Below, in pieces: positions 41,224 through 50,697 of a stretch of 64,000 nucleotides of DNA. The translations under genes were made by a program, and so were the position numbers. The DNA is from Streptomyces sp. SID10853 (GTDB taxonomy: Bacteria; Actinomycetota; Actinomycetes; Streptomycetales; Streptomycetaceae), in NCBI RefSeq assembly GCF_010548145.1, contig NZ_JAAGLN010000005.1:1-64000 (forward strand), in the 5' to 3' direction. Each line of letters begins with the position of its first letter. The stretch's first letter is position 1. Under the pieces are notes generated by a model that had not been told where the DNA came from, ran no database searches, and worked only from the letters and a program-made list of their open reading frames with translations.

Positions 41224-41772
41224 AGTGAAAAAATGAAATATCCTTCACATGAGCGTGGTAGCGGGTGTATGAGCGACAGTCGCGGTCGAAACCGGGGCCG
41301 AAAGGTGATCCCGTCCTGCCGAAAGGCAATTCGGTCGATTACGGTACCGTCCGCCGCTGGTGTCCGGAGCTGCGGGTCCGGCCGCGGGGTGGCCGGTCCC
41401 GAGTGTCGCAACCCGGGAATCGCTCGGTCGCCGTCCGTACTCCGGTCGCGGCCGCCCGTCGCTGCCCCTCCTGTGCCGTCCCTCCTGGGGTGCTGTCGGC
41501 CGGTGACTTCCGGGAGGGCCGGGATCCGGCCGCCGAAGCGCTTCCCGTACCCTCTTGCGAGCCGGACTGCTCGGCGGCCGGGTGCGACACGCGCTGCTGT
41601 GAAAGCGGAGCTGAACCCCAGATCTAGTGGTTGGATTGAAACAGCCGCCCAGAAGTTGTGGTCCCTGGTCCCTCGCGTCCCGGGTCATCGCCTATGCTTG
41701 GTGCTGCTTCGAGGGGCTCGATCCGGCCCCGGCGAGGCTATTCAGTCGTACCGCGAAGGAGGCTCGGGAACC
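41224..41772. other. Divergent lexA/nrdR gap with candidate NrdR box
   Basis: No gene was found in these 549 bases. At 41615-41631, ACCCCAGATCTAGTGGT matches the NrdR-box core A-A-T-C-T-A-G-T-G at most positions and is centred on AGATCT. It lies about 140 bases before nrdR, where autoregulation by NrdR is expected. A second box 31 bases away, usual for NrdR, was not obvious. Confidence 0.45.
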
Positions 41773-42285
41773 ATGCACTGCCCCTTCTGCAGGCACCCTG
41801 ACAGCCGCGTCGTCGACAGCCGCACCACGGACGACGGCACGTCGATCCGGCGGCGCCGGCAGTGTCCCGACTGCTCCCGCCGTTTCACGACGGTCGAGAC
41901 GGCTTCGCTGATGGTGATCAAGCGCAGCGGGGTCACCGAACCGTTCAGCCGTACGAAGGTCATCTCGGGCGTGCGGAAGGCGTGCCAGGGACGGCCGGTC
42001 ACCGAGGACGCCCTCGCCAAACTCGGCCAGCAGGTCGAGGAGGCGCTGCGCGCCACCGGGGGCGCCGAGCTCACCACTCACGACGTCGGGCTGGCCATAC
42101 TCGGCCCGTTGCAGGAACTCGACCTTGTCGCGTATCTGCGCTTCGCGTCCGTCTACCGGGCTTTCAACTCGCTCGAAGACTTCGAGGCCGCCATCGCGGA
42201 ACTCCGCGACGCGCAGCCCCCCGCAGTGGGATGCGAGTGCGGAGGGGCCCCCGCGGTCCCCGTGCCCGCCACTGCCACCGACTGA
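41773..42285 (+). CDS. nrdR: Ribonucleotide reductase repressor NrdR
   Basis: A 170-residue transcriptional repressor of ribonucleotide reductase genes. An N-terminal zinc ribbon ([11 protein letters not shown]...[13 protein letters not shown]) is followed by the ATP-cone that senses ATP/dATP ([29 protein letters not shown]). The C-terminal ~22 residues are Pro/Ala-rich with two Cys (GCECGG), an addition seen in Streptomyces. ATG 41773 has GAAGGAGG eight to fifteen bases upstream. nrdJ lies 125 bases downstream on the same strand. Confidence 0.95.
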   Translation: MHCPFCRHPDSRVVDSRTTDDGTSIRRRRQCPDCSRRFTTVETASLMVIKRSGVTEPFSRTKVISGVRKACQGRPVTEDALAKLGQQVEEALRATGGAELTTHDVGLAILGPLQELDLVAYLRFASVYRAFNSLEDFEAAIAELRDAQPPAVGCECGGAPAVPVPATATD

Positions 42286-42313
42286 CCCTCCGGGGCAGGC
42301 GGACAGAGACCTG

Positions 42314-42338
42314 CCTGTGGTGCTTCCTGCGCCACAGG
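42314..42338 (+). other. Hairpin between nrdR and nrdJ
   Basis: CCTGTGG (42314-42320) pairs with CCACAGG (42332-42338), loop 11. It could be an attenuator or weak terminator. I see no cobalamin riboswitch elements in this 125-base gap. Confidence 0.45.
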
Positions 42339-42410
42339 TGTCAGACAGACACAGTGCCATGGGAAGAACTGGGCACTTTTGGGCGTTTTAGCCCGCATAT
42401 GGGAGGCGGC

Positions 42411-45293
42411 ATGACAGAGACGGCGAGCGGCCCGGCACGAGGTTCCCGTACGAAGGGCGCCAAGGCGGCTGCTAATCGGCAGGGGCTGCGCAGCGAGCGC
42501 ATCCACACCACTCCCGGTGTGCATCCGTACGACGAGGTCGTCTGGGAGCGCCGCGATGTCGTCATGACCAACTGGCGCGACGGCTCGGTCAACTTCGAGC
42601 AGCGTGGCGTCGAGTTCCCCGACTTCTGGTCGGTGAACGCGGTCAACATCGTCACCAGCAAGTACTTCCGCGGAGCTGTCGGCGCGGACAACCGTGAGAA
42701 CAGCCTCAAGCAGCTCATCGACCGTGTGGTGAAGACGTACCGCAAGGCCGGCGAGGAGAACGGTTACTTCGCCTCCCCGGCGGACGCCGAGCTCTTCGAC
42801 CACGAGCTCACGTACGCGCTGCTCCACCAGGTCTTCAGCTTCAACTCGCCGGTCTGGTTCAACGTCGGCACGGCTCAGCCCCAGCAGGTCAGCGCCTGTT
42901 TCATCCTGTCGGTCGACGACTCCATGGAGTCCATCCTCGACTGGTACAAGGAAGAGGGGATGATCTTCAAGGGCGGCTCGGGCGCCGGCCTGAACCTCTC
43001 CCGTATCCGCTCCTCCAAGGAGCTGCTCTCCTCCGGCGGCAACGCGTCGGGTCCGGTCTCCTTCATGCGCGGGGCCGACGCCTCCGCGGGAACGATCAAG
43101 TCGGGCGGTGCCACCCGCCGCGCGGCCAAGATGGTCGTCCTCGACGTCGACCACCCGGACGTCGAAGCCTTCATCGAGACCAAGGTGAAGGAGGAGGAGA
43201 AGATCCGCGCCCTGCGCGACGCGGGCTTCGACATGGACCTCGGCGGCGACGACATCACGTCCGTCCAGTACCAGAACGCGAACAACTCGGTCCGCGTGAA
43301 CGACGAGTTCATGCACGCGGTCGAGTCCGGCTCCCCGTTCGGCCTGCGCTCGCGCATGACCGGCGAGGTCATCGAGAAGGTCGACGCCAAGGCGCTCTTC
43401 CGCAAGATGGCCGAGGCCGCGCACGTCTGTGCCGACCCCGGGATCCAGTACGACGACATCATCAACCGGTGGCACACCTCGCCCGAGACGGGCCGGATCA
43501 CCGCGTCCAACCCGTGCAGCGAGTACATGCACCTGGACAACTCGTCGTGCAACCTCGCCTCGCTCAACCTCATGAAGTTCCTGCGCGACGACGACCAGGG
43601 CAACCAGTCGTTCGACGCCGAGCGCTTCGCCAAGGTCGTCGAGCTGGTCATCACCGCGATGGACATCTCGATCTGCTTCGCCGACTTCCCCACCGAGAAG
43701 ATCGGCGAGACGACCCGCGCCTTCCGTCAGCTGGGCATCGGCTACGCCAACCTCGGCGCGCTCCTCATGGCGACCGGCCACGCGTACGACAGTGACGGCG
43801 GCCGCGCACTGGCCGGCTCCATCACCTCGCTGATGACCGGTACCTCGTACAAGCGGTCCGCGGAGCTCGCCGCGGTCGTCGGCCCGTACGACGGTTACGC
43901 CCGCAATGCGGACGCCCACAAGCGCGTCATGAAGCAGCACTCGGACGCCAACGCGTCGGCCAAGCGCACCGATGACCTGGACAGCCCGGTCTGGGCCGCT
44001 GCCACTGAGGCATGGCAGGACGTTCTGCGCCTCGGTGAGAAGAACGGTTTCCGCAACGCGCAGGCGTCGGTGCTGGCACCGACCGGCACCATCGGCCTGA
44101 TGATGGACTGCGACACCACGGGCGTCGAGCCGGACCTGGCCCTGGTCAAGTTCAAGAAGCTCGTCGGCGGCGGCTCGATGCAGATCGTGAACAACACGGT
44201 CCCCAAGGCCCTCAAGCGCCTCGGTTACCAGCCGGAGCAGGTCGAGGCGATCGTCGCCCACATCGCCGACCACGGCAATGTCGTCGACGCCCCCGGCCTC
44301 AAGCTGGAGCACTACTCGGTCTTCGACTGCGCCATGGGCGAGCGCTCCATCGCTCCCATGGGGCACGTGCGGATGATGGCGGCCGCTCAGCCGTTCCTGT
44401 CCGGTGCCATCTCCAAGACGGTCAACATGCCGGCGTCCAGCACGGTCGAGGACGTCGAGGAGATCTACCTCCAGGGCTGGAAGCTCGGCACCAAGGCGCT
44501 CGCCGTCTACGTCGAGAACTCCAAGGTCGGCCAGCCGCTCTCGGCCAAGTCCAAGTCCGCCGACGACGCCGAGAAGGCGGAGCCGAAGACCGAGAAGGTC
44601 ATCGAGTACCGTCCGGTCCGCAAGCGCCTGCCGAAGGGCCGTCCCGGCATCACCACCTCCTTCACGGTGGGTGGCGCCGAGGGGTACATGACCGCCAACT
44701 CCTACCCGGACGACGGTCTCGGTGAGGTCTTCCTGAAGATGTCCAAGCAGGGGTCCACCCTCGCGGGCATGATGGACGCCTTCTCGATCGCGGTCTCGGT
44801 CGGTATGCAGTACGGCGTCCCGCTGGAGACGTACGTCTCGAAGTTCACCAACATGCGCTTCGAGCCTGCCGGTATGACGGACGACCCCGACGTGCGGATG
44901 GCGCAGTCGATCGTCGACTACATCTTCCGCCGTCTGGCGCTCGACTTCCTGCCCTTCGAGACGCGTTCCGCGCTGGGCATCCACTCGGCGGCGGAGCGCC
45001 AGCGTCACCTGGACACCGGGTCGTACGAGCCGGGCGACGACGACGTCGATGTGGAGGGCCTGTCCCAGTCCGCACCGCGCCAGGCCGAGGCGCCGAAGGC
45101 GGCTTCACCGCAGCCGGAGGCCGCTGCGGAGGTGCCCGCTCCCAAGCAGGCGCACAACTCGACGGAACTGATGGAGATCACGCTGGGCCTGAACGCCGAT
45201 GCCCCGCTCTGCTTCTCCTGCGGTACGAAGATGCGCCGTGCGGGCAGCTGCTACCTCTGCGAGGGATGCGGTTCGACCAGCGGCTGCAGCTGA
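42411..45293 (+). CDS. nrdJ: Vitamin B12-dependent (class II) ribonucleotide reductase NrdJ
   Basis: Makes deoxyribonucleotides in a reaction that uses adenosylcobalamin, so it needs no oxygen. At 960 residues it is of normal length. The N-terminal part has NSPVWFNVG, SACFILSVDDSM and GGSGAGLNLSRIRSSKELL; the active-site loop includes NPCSEYMHLDNSSCNLASLNLMKF; the C-terminus is a Cys ribbon, CFSCGTKMRRAGSCYLCEGCGSTSGCS, likely the redox-active swinging tail. A Pro/Glu/Ala-rich linker precedes it (residues ~885-935). ATG 42411 has GGGAGGCGGC upstream. Repression by NrdR is expected. Confidence 0.97.
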   Translation: MTETASGPARGSRTKGAKAAANRQGLRSERIHTTPGVHPYDEVVWERRDVVMTNWRDGSVNFEQRGVEFPDFWSVNAVNIVTSKYFRGAVGADNRENSLKQLIDRVVKTYRKAGEENGYFASPADAELFDHELTYALLHQVFSFNSPVWFNVGTAQPQQVSACFILSVDDSMESILDWYKEEGMIFKGGSGAGLNLSRIRSSKELLSSGGNASGPVSFMRGADASAGTIKSGGATRRAAKMVVLDVDHPDVEAFIETKVKEEEKIRALRDAGFDMDLGGDDITSVQYQNANNSVRVNDEFMHAVESGSPFGLRSRMTGEVIEKVDAKALFRKMAEAAHVCADPGIQYDDIINRWHTSPETGRITASNPCSEYMHLDNSSCNLASLNLMKFLRDDDQGNQSFDAERFAKVVELVITAMDISICFADFPTEKIGETTRAFRQLGIGYANLGALLMATGHAYDSDGGRALAGSITSLMTGTSYKRSAELAAVVGPYDGYARNADAHKRVMKQHSDANASAKRTDDLDSPVWAAATEAWQDVLRLGEKNGFRNAQASVLAPTGTIGLMMDCDTTGVEPDLALVKFKKLVGGGSMQIVNNTVPKALKRLGYQPEQVEAIVAHIADHGNVVDAPGLKLEHYSVFDCAMGERSIAPMGHVRMMAAAQPFLSGAISKTVNMPASSTVEDVEEIYLQGWKLGTKALAVYVENSKVGQPLSAKSKSADDAEKAEPKTEKVIEYRPVRKRLPKGRPGITTSFTVGGAEGYMTANSYPDDGLGEVFLKMSKQGSTLAGMMDAFSIAVSVGMQYGVPLETYVSKFTNMRFEPAGMTDDPDVRMAQSIVDYIFRRLALDFLPFETRSALGIHSAAERQRHLDTGSYEPGDDDVDVEGLSQSAPRQAEAPKAASPQPEAAAEVPAPKQAHNSTELMEITLGLNADAPLCFSCGTKMRRAGSCYLCEGCGSTSGCS

Positions 45294-45329
45294 TTCTGGG
45301 CACCGCTGAGGCATAGATTGCCTGGTCAG

Positions 45330-45361
45330 GGCGGTGGAGTCGGTCTTGAGGCTCCACCGCC
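45330..45361 (+). terminator. Terminator after nrdJ
   Basis: GGCGGTGGAG (45330-45339) pairs perfectly with CTCCACCGCC (45352-45361), 12-base loop, 37 bases after the nrdJ stop. Confidence 0.82.
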
Positions 45362-45489
45362 TTCGGCGCATGTGACGCCTGGCTGTTGTGTTTGATGCAA
45401 AGCGCTGCCGCGTCGAGGGCTTGTCGCTGCGATCGCTGTCGTGGCATCCTCCGGGACATGATCAAGAGAATCGAGTCCCCCGTCCGCCG

Positions 45490-46608
45490 ATGAGCGAGAC
45501 GACCGGGATAGGACTGCCCGGATCACCGACAACACTGTTCGACCATGCCCTCCGGCTGCATCAGCTGGCTCCGGGGGAGCCGCTTCATCGCGACGGGGAG
45601 CCGTACCCCGACGACGGGTCGCACCGTCACCGGAAAGGCCCGCGAGTACCTGAGGACCGGCGCTCGGTCGGCAAGGACGCGGCGTTCATCCTCGATGCAC
45701 ATTTCGCGCGGGCCTCTGCCCTTCCGGGTGCATTGGCCGATGCCTTCCACGACGTCTACATCCCAATCCACCCCAACGAGCACATCGCCGCTGCAGCCGA
45801 GCAGGCGGACAGAGAGCGCGTTCGCCAAACGGGCCGCTGGCTGGTGCGACATGGCACCGACCGATGCTCGGTCACCGTGGGACTGGCCCTGCTCGCTGCC
45901 GTGGGAACAGCCGATGACATCCCGTTGATTCAAACGATCGGCCTGCTCTCCAACCGCTTCGGGCCACTGGCGGCGCATGCTTTCGAGAGTCGGCCAGGAG
46001 GAGTTGAGGCCCTGCTCTGGCTTGCCGAGCGAGTCACCGGCTGGGGACGCGTCTATGTCGTCGAAGCTCTCTGCAGACTCGACGACCCGGCTGCCCGACC
46101 GTGGCTGCTTCGCAGGGCCTGCGACGGCGACTTCCTCAACGGATATTTCGCCGGCCAGGTCGCCACAGTCGCCAGACTCCATGAGGCGCTTGCAGACCTT
46201 GATACCGACAGCGAGATGGTCGACCACATCGGTCGACTGCTCCATCTGATGAGCGACTGCGGGGGAATGGGGCTCACCCTCGCTCACTACCCCCATTCGA
46301 GAGCGGTCCTAGAAGCTCATGCTCGCCATGTCGGTGCGCTCAGCCCGACGATCGAGCGCTACTTTACGGCCGCGGTGCTCACTCAACACCTGACCACGGA
46401 GCCTCCCGAGGCTGCGGGGTGCACTGCGACTCAGCAGGAAGCGCTCCGAGAGACGTACCTCGAAGTCCTCGACCGAGAGGAGTGGACCGAGACGGCACGC
46501 GCCGGGTTCACGGCGGATGACAACCGGATGCGATGGCTCGCCGACCACCGGGCGCCGCGGTTGAGGCTGCGTGCGTTCCCCGATCGAGAGCCGGATGCCG
46601 AGGAATAG
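45490..46608 (+). CDS. Hypothetical helical-repeat-like protein of lower GC
   Basis: A 372-residue protein that I do not recognise. It begins MSETTGIGLPGSPTTLFDHALRLHQL from ATG 45490; an in-frame start at 45388 is possible but would cross the region just after the nrdJ terminator. Alpha-helical segments such as VGLALLAAVGTADDIPLIQTIGLLSNRFGPLAAHAF and GWGRVYVVEALCRLDDPAARPWLLRRAC suggest a HEAT-like, protein-interaction fold. No catalytic motif. By eye its base composition is less GC-rich, with more A/T at third positions than its neighbours, which suggests a more recent arrival. Confidence 0.65.
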   Translation: MSETTGIGLPGSPTTLFDHALRLHQLAPGEPLHRDGEPYPDDGSHRHRKGPRVPEDRRSVGKDAAFILDAHFARASALPGALADAFHDVYIPIHPNEHIAAAAEQADRERVRQTGRWLVRHGTDRCSVTVGLALLAAVGTADDIPLIQTIGLLSNRFGPLAAHAFESRPGGVEALLWLAERVTGWGRVYVVEALCRLDDPAARPWLLRRACDGDFLNGYFAGQVATVARLHEALADLDTDSEMVDHIGRLLHLMSDCGGMGLTLAHYPHSRAVLEAHARHVGALSPTIERYFTAAVLTQHLTTEPPEAAGCTATQQEALRETYLEVLDREEWTETARAGFTADDNRMRWLADHRAPRLRLRAFPDREPDAEE

Positions 46609-46706
46609 CGCACATCAGGAATAAGTGCCCTCCGCCAGTACAGCGGACGGCGCCGCGTCGGATCCAGGTCCTGCGTAGCCCGCGCGCACAGCTGAGCAGT
46701 GGCTCA

Positions 46707-46742
46707 CCGAAGGGGACCGGCCCGCAGGCCGGTCCCCTTCGG
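46707..46742 (+). terminator. Perfect 16-bp hairpin terminator
   Basis: 46707-46722 pairs perfectly with 46727-46742 around a CGCA loop, about 100 bases after the hypothetical gene. Confidence 0.87.
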
Positions 46743-47207
46743 CGTCCCCGCACACCCGGTGCCGCGACGCCCGCCCGGACACGGCGCCGGAACGGAGGCC
46801 GCATCCTTGTGGCTTCTGCCAGTACGACGGTGTGCCGGGGGGCGCGGAAGACTGCCCGCCAGAGGCCGCGGAGTGCCCCGGGAACGGGAGCGGGGCCGTG
46901 GTCACAGGCATCGTGACGCACAGGGGGACAGCAGGGTGAGCGTGCAGAGGACCGGCAGCCGCTCGGAGTGCGCTACGAGGTGGGCGGTGTGTCCGGACTG
47001 CGGCCCGTCGAGCAGCCGGCCGGGCATCCCGGGGCGCTCCGCCCCGGGCGCGGAAGAGGGTGAACAGACCGCTGTGGCCGCCTGGATGACCGGTTTCCTT
47101 GGCTATCTGACCGGCATTGAAAGCGCTGCGGATGTTTACGGCAGCTGATCGGGGTGTGGTCCACAGGACCATGACCGACGTCACTCTCCTGGCCGTACGA
47201 TGGCGCG
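46743..47207. other. Gene-poor gap before the YdbC-like gene
   Basis: No convincing gene. A short frame from GTG 46936 to 47148 with CxxC-like residues exists but has no recognisable family or codon support. The promoter of the next gene is probably in the last 100 bases. Confidence 0.4.
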
Positions 47208-47813
47208 GTGCTGGTCAAGTGGATTCGCTGCACGGTGACAGACCCCAGAGGGTTCGAACAGGGGCAGCGGAGGTGGGCGGGGCTGCTGGGTGAGCCGGGA
47301 TTCCGGGGACAGGGGGGCGGTTGGAGCCGCAGTCGGCAGAGCGTGGCGAATGTCTTCGCCTTCTGGGAGAGCCGGCCGTTCTACGACTCGTTCATGGCCC
47401 GTGCGCACGACAGGCTCGCTGCGGCTCAGGCCGGCACGTTCAAGGACATGCAGGCCAAACTCTTCGAGTACCGCTTCGACGTGAGAACGGGGTTCGAACC
47501 CCGCTTCGCCGACGCGGATGTGGTCAGGGTCGCGCACTGCCGGGTGCACGCCGAGCGGGCCGAGCACTTCGCGCTGATGCAGGAGAAGGTCTGGAACCCG
47601 GCGATGGCGGGCTCGCCCGGGATGCTGCGCGGGATGTTCGGGGAGGCGCCCGGTGACGAGTTCCTCGTGCTCTCGATGTGGCAGTCCGCGGCCGAGCGCG
47701 GCAAATACCGGCCGGAGCGCATCGAGCGGCTGTCGCTGCGGGCCCGGACCGACGCGGATGTGGCAGCGCTGACGGGCGACGTCGTACAGCTGGAACCGTC
47801 CTGGACGGTATAG
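47208..47813 (+). CDS. YdbC/DUF4937-type protein
   Basis: A 201-residue protein made of two ferredoxin-like halves. It starts VLVKWIRCTVTDPRGFEQGQRRWAGLLGEPGFRGQGGGWSR, the DUF4937/YdbC opening, and the second half (VRVAHCRVHAERAEHFALMQEKVWNPAMAGSPGMLRGMFGEAPGDEFLVLSMWQS) resembles antibiotic-biosynthesis monooxygenase dimers. Function unknown. GTG 47208 was chosen because the family begins M/V-L-x-K-W-I. Confidence 0.78.
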   Translation: MLVKWIRCTVTDPRGFEQGQRRWAGLLGEPGFRGQGGGWSRSRQSVANVFAFWESRPFYDSFMARAHDRLAAAQAGTFKDMQAKLFEYRFDVRTGFEPRFADADVVRVAHCRVHAERAEHFALMQEKVWNPAMAGSPGMLRGMFGEAPGDEFLVLSMWQSAAERGKYRPERIERLSLRARTDADVAALTGDVVQLEPSWTV

Positions 47814-47867
47814 CCGCAGAGGGGGGGCATCGGGGCACCCGGCATCGATCCGATCTAGTGTCTTGGC

Positions 47868-48527
47868 ATGGCACGACCACAACGCATCGTTCTTGTCCGG
47901 CACGGGGAGTCGGAGGGAAACGCCGATGACACGGTGTACGAGCGCGAACCCGACCACGCCCTGAAGCTCACCCCGAGCGGCTGGAGCCAGGCGGAGGAGA
48001 CCGGGGCGCGGCTGCGTGAGCTGTTCGGGCGCGAACCCGTGAGCGCCTATGTCTCGCCCTACCGCCGTACCCACGAGACCTTCCGCGCCTTCGGTCTCGA
48101 TCCGGACCTGGTACGGGTGAGGGAGGAGCCGAGGCTGCGCGAGCAGGACTGGGGGAACTGGCAGGACCGTGACGACGTGCGGCTGCAGAAGGCGTACCGC
48201 GATGCCTACGGTCACTTCTTCTACCGCTTCGCGCAGGGGGAGTCCGGGGCCGATGTCTACGACCGTGTCGGGTCGTTCCTGGAGAGCCTCCATCGGAGCT
48301 TCGAGGCGCCCGACCATCCGCCGAACGTCCTGCTGGTCACTCATGGGCTGACGATGAGGCTCTTCTGTATGCGCTGGTTCCACTGGTCGGTCGCCGAGTT
48401 CGAGGCGCTGTCCAACCCGGGGAACGGGGAGTCCAGGACGCTGGTGCTGGGGGAGGACGGCAAGTACACGCTGGATCGGCCTTTCGACCACTGGCGCGTA
48501 CCGGAGCCGTACGGCGTCACCGGTTAG
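47868..48527 (+). CDS. Histidine phosphatase family protein
   Basis: A 219-residue phosphoglycerate-mutase-like phosphatase with the RHG motif LVRHGESEGN at residues ~9-18, PYRRTHETF, and the second catalytic histidine in VLLVTHGLTMRLFCMRW. It probably acts on a small phosphorylated metabolite; the substrate is not evident. It lies 54 bases after the YdbC-like gene and 12 bases before the ADP-ribosylglycohydrolase, so the latter two are likely one transcript. Confidence 0.9.
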   Translation: MARPQRIVLVRHGESEGNADDTVYEREPDHALKLTPSGWSQAEETGARLRELFGREPVSAYVSPYRRTHETFRAFGLDPDLVRVREEPRLREQDWGNWQDRDDVRLQKAYRDAYGHFFYRFAQGESGADVYDRVGSFLESLHRSFEAPDHPPNVLLVTHGLTMRLFCMRWFHWSVAEFEALSNPGNGESRTLVLGEDGKYTLDRPFDHWRVPEPYGVTG

Positions 48528-48539
48528 AGTGGAGGTGAG

Positions 48540-49469
48540 ATGACCGCTGACTCCGCTTTTCACCCCGTTTCCGGGTCTCTTGCCGACGCTTTCGGACGGG
48601 CTCGGGCCAGCCTGCGCGGCCTCTCCGTCGGAGATGCCCTGGGATCCCGGTTCTTCGAGCCCGACAACTATCCGCTGCTGGCCCGCCGTGAGGTGCCCGT
48701 GGGCCCCTGGCGGTGGACCGACGACACCGAGATGGCCTGTTCCGTACTGGCTGTTCTGGTCGCCGAAGGCCGGATCGACCAGGACGCACTCGCCGCTTCC
48801 TTCGCCGCGCACCACGACGTCGACCGGGACTACGGTCCTGCGGTCAACCGGATGCTGCGGCTGGTCGGAGAAGGGGGCGACTGGCGGGAACTGGCCAGTG
48901 CCGTCTTCAACGGCCAGGGCTCCTGGGGGAACGGCGCCGCGATGCGGATCGCGCCACTCGGAGCCTGGTACGCACACGATCCGGAGCAGGCCACCCATCA
49001 GGCCGAGATCTCCGCGTACACGACACATCAGCACCGGGAAGCGGTAGTGGGGAGCATGGCGGTGGCCGCCGCTGCTGCTCTGGTGGCCGGTCCCGCGGGG
49101 CCTCCGTCGGCCGCCGATCTGCTGGACGGCGTGATCGCACTCGTCCCGCGCAGTGCCGTGGGGGCGGGGCTGCGCAGGGCCAAGGACATGCTGGACTACG
49201 ACGACGCGGGTACGGTCGCCGCGGTGCTGGGCTGCGGCCGGCGGACCACCGCGCACGACACGGTGCCGTTCGCCCTGTGGTCGGCCGCGCGGGGCCTGGG
49301 CGATTTCGAGCGGACCTTCTGGACGACGGCACAGGTGGGCGGCGACATCGACACGACCTGTGCGATCGCGGGCGGCGTCGTGGCTGCGGGAGCCGGCGGT
49401 GTGCCGCCCGCCGGGTGGCTGGAGCGGACCGAGGAACTTCCCGTGTGGGCGCCGTCGCGCCTGCCGTGA
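48540..49469 (+). CDS. ADP-ribosylglycohydrolase family protein
   Basis: A 309-residue DraG-type hydrolase that would remove ADP-ribose from proteins or nucleic acids. Metal-site motifs are GDALGSRFFEPDN, RWTDDTEMACSVLAVL (Thr-Asp-Asp) and GGDIDTTCAIAGGVVAAGAG. ATG 48540 has GGAGGTGAG directly upstream. It follows the histidine phosphatase closely. No ADP-ribosyltransferase partner is nearby, so the target is unknown. Confidence 0.92.
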   Translation: MTADSAFHPVSGSLADAFGRARASLRGLSVGDALGSRFFEPDNYPLLARREVPVGPWRWTDDTEMACSVLAVLVAEGRIDQDALAASFAAHHDVDRDYGPAVNRMLRLVGEGGDWRELASAVFNGQGSWGNGAAMRIAPLGAWYAHDPEQATHQAEISAYTTHQHREAVVGSMAVAAAAALVAGPAGPPSAADLLDGVIALVPRSAVGAGLRRAKDMLDYDDAGTVAAVLGCGRRTTAHDTVPFALWSAARGLGDFERTFWTTAQVGGDIDTTCAIAGGVVAAGAGGVPPAGWLERTEELPVWAPSRLP

Positions 49470-49887
49470 CGTGACGGAGTGCGCGGCCATCGGCCATGTC
49501 CAAGGGCCGTGAACGCGTTCTTCTCCGCGGCGGAGTTTGCGCTGTGTGCCGTGGTTCCCGAATGCGATGGTCTCTCACTGAACGGGTGCATGAACTCGCG
49601 GCCAGGCGCCCCGTCGTGCGTCCGATCGGTTCCTCAAGGAGGTTGTGCGACCCTGGAATCAAGCGTAGTGGTGTGCAGTTCGACACGGGCGTGCGCTCCG
49701 GTACGCGAGGGATCTCCGGGCCGACAGCGCATCGGCGAAGGTGCGCGTATGCAAATCCGTGGACGTCGGCGCTGCCCGGATCGCCGACGCTGTGAGGGCG
49801 GCGCTGCCGCGTCGCCGATGCCACTGAATCCGAGGGCGGTACCGGGGTGTCGCAGGAGGTGTCCGGCGGCGTACCCTGACTGGCGCC
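49470..49887. other. Intergenic stretch before rnhB
   Basis: Nothing recognisable as a gene in 418 bases. TACCCT at 49872-49877, with a GTGTCG-like -35 element 18 bases upstream, places a possible start of transcription at the rnhB ATG, suggesting a leaderless mRNA. Confidence 0.4.
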
Positions 49888-50601
49888 ATGCCGTACGAAC
49901 CACCCACGCACACCGTCGAGCGCTCACTGCGCGCCACGACGGGTGCCAAGACCGTCGCCGGCGTCGACGAGGTCGGACGCGGGGCCTGGGCCGGCCCTGT
50001 CACCGTCTGCGCCGCAGTCACCGGACTGCGGCGACCGCCGCCCGGACTCACCGACTCCAAGCTGATCACTCCCAAGCGCCGCACGGAGCTGGCCGGGGTG
50101 CTGGAGTCCTGGGTCACCGCCTTCGCACTCGGGCATGCCTCTCCGCAGGAGATCGATGACCTGGGGATGACGGCGGCGCTGCGGCTCGCCGCCGTACGGG
50201 CGCTCGATGTGCTTCCCGTCCGCCCCGACGCGGTGATCCTCGACGGCAAGCACGACTACCTCGGCGTTCCCTGGCGCGTCCGTACGGTGATCAAGGGCGA
50301 CCAGTCCTGTGTCGCTGTCGCGGCCGCTTCGGTGATCGCCAAGGTGCGCAGGGACGCGATGATGGCGGAGCTCGCCTCGGCGGAATCCGATGTGTGCGAG
50401 GGGTTCGCCTTCGAGAACAACGCGGGCTATCCCTCACCTGTGCACAAAGCGACGCTGGCGGAGCGGGGGCCCACACCGCACCACCGGCTCTCCTGGTCCT
50501 ATCTCGACGGGCTGCCCCAGTGGCGGCACTTGAAGAAGATCCGTCCACTCGCGGAGGCCGTCGCGCTGGAAACCGGGGGCCAACTCGGCTTCGACTTCTG
50601 A
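49888..50601 (+). CDS. rnhB: Ribonuclease HII
   Basis: Cuts RNA in RNA-DNA hybrids and at single ribonucleotides in DNA. The 237-residue protein has the DEVGRG motif in [62 protein letters not shown] and [26 protein letters not shown] in canonical order. ATG 49888 is the first start before the fold. Confidence 0.95.
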   Translation: MPYEPPTHTVERSLRATTGAKTVAGVDEVGRGAWAGPVTVCAAVTGLRRPPPGLTDSKLITPKRRTELAGVLESWVTAFALGHASPQEIDDLGMTAALRLAAVRALDVLPVRPDAVILDGKHDYLGVPWRVRTVIKGDQSCVAVAAASVIAKVRRDAMMAELASAESDVCEGFAFENNAGYPSPVHKATLAERGPTPHHRLSWSYLDGLPQWRHLKKIRPLAEAVALETGGQLGFDF

Positions 50602-50697
50602 ACTTTCAGTGCACCGGCGGAGGCAACTCCGTCCGGATCGCACTGACGTGCCCACCCGGTGGTGCCTCGTGTGCCGCCGTTTGATAGACATCCATTC

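Noticed and set aside
42286-42410. Cobalamin riboswitch before nrdJ
   Set aside because: The 125-base gap is too short and lacks the conserved B12-box sequence; only a small hairpin is visible.
42153-45008. 951-codon minus-strand frame opposite nrdJ
   Set aside because: Typical antisense open frame of high-GC genes; the plus-strand NrdJ is unmistakable.
46936-47148. Small Cys-containing ORF (GTG 46936)
   Set aside because: No ribosome site of note, no family pattern, and codon choice not better than the other frames.
49634-49927. Minus-strand ORF in the gap before rnhB
   Set aside because: Arg/Ala/Pro-rich random-type translation overlapping the rnhB start; no support.
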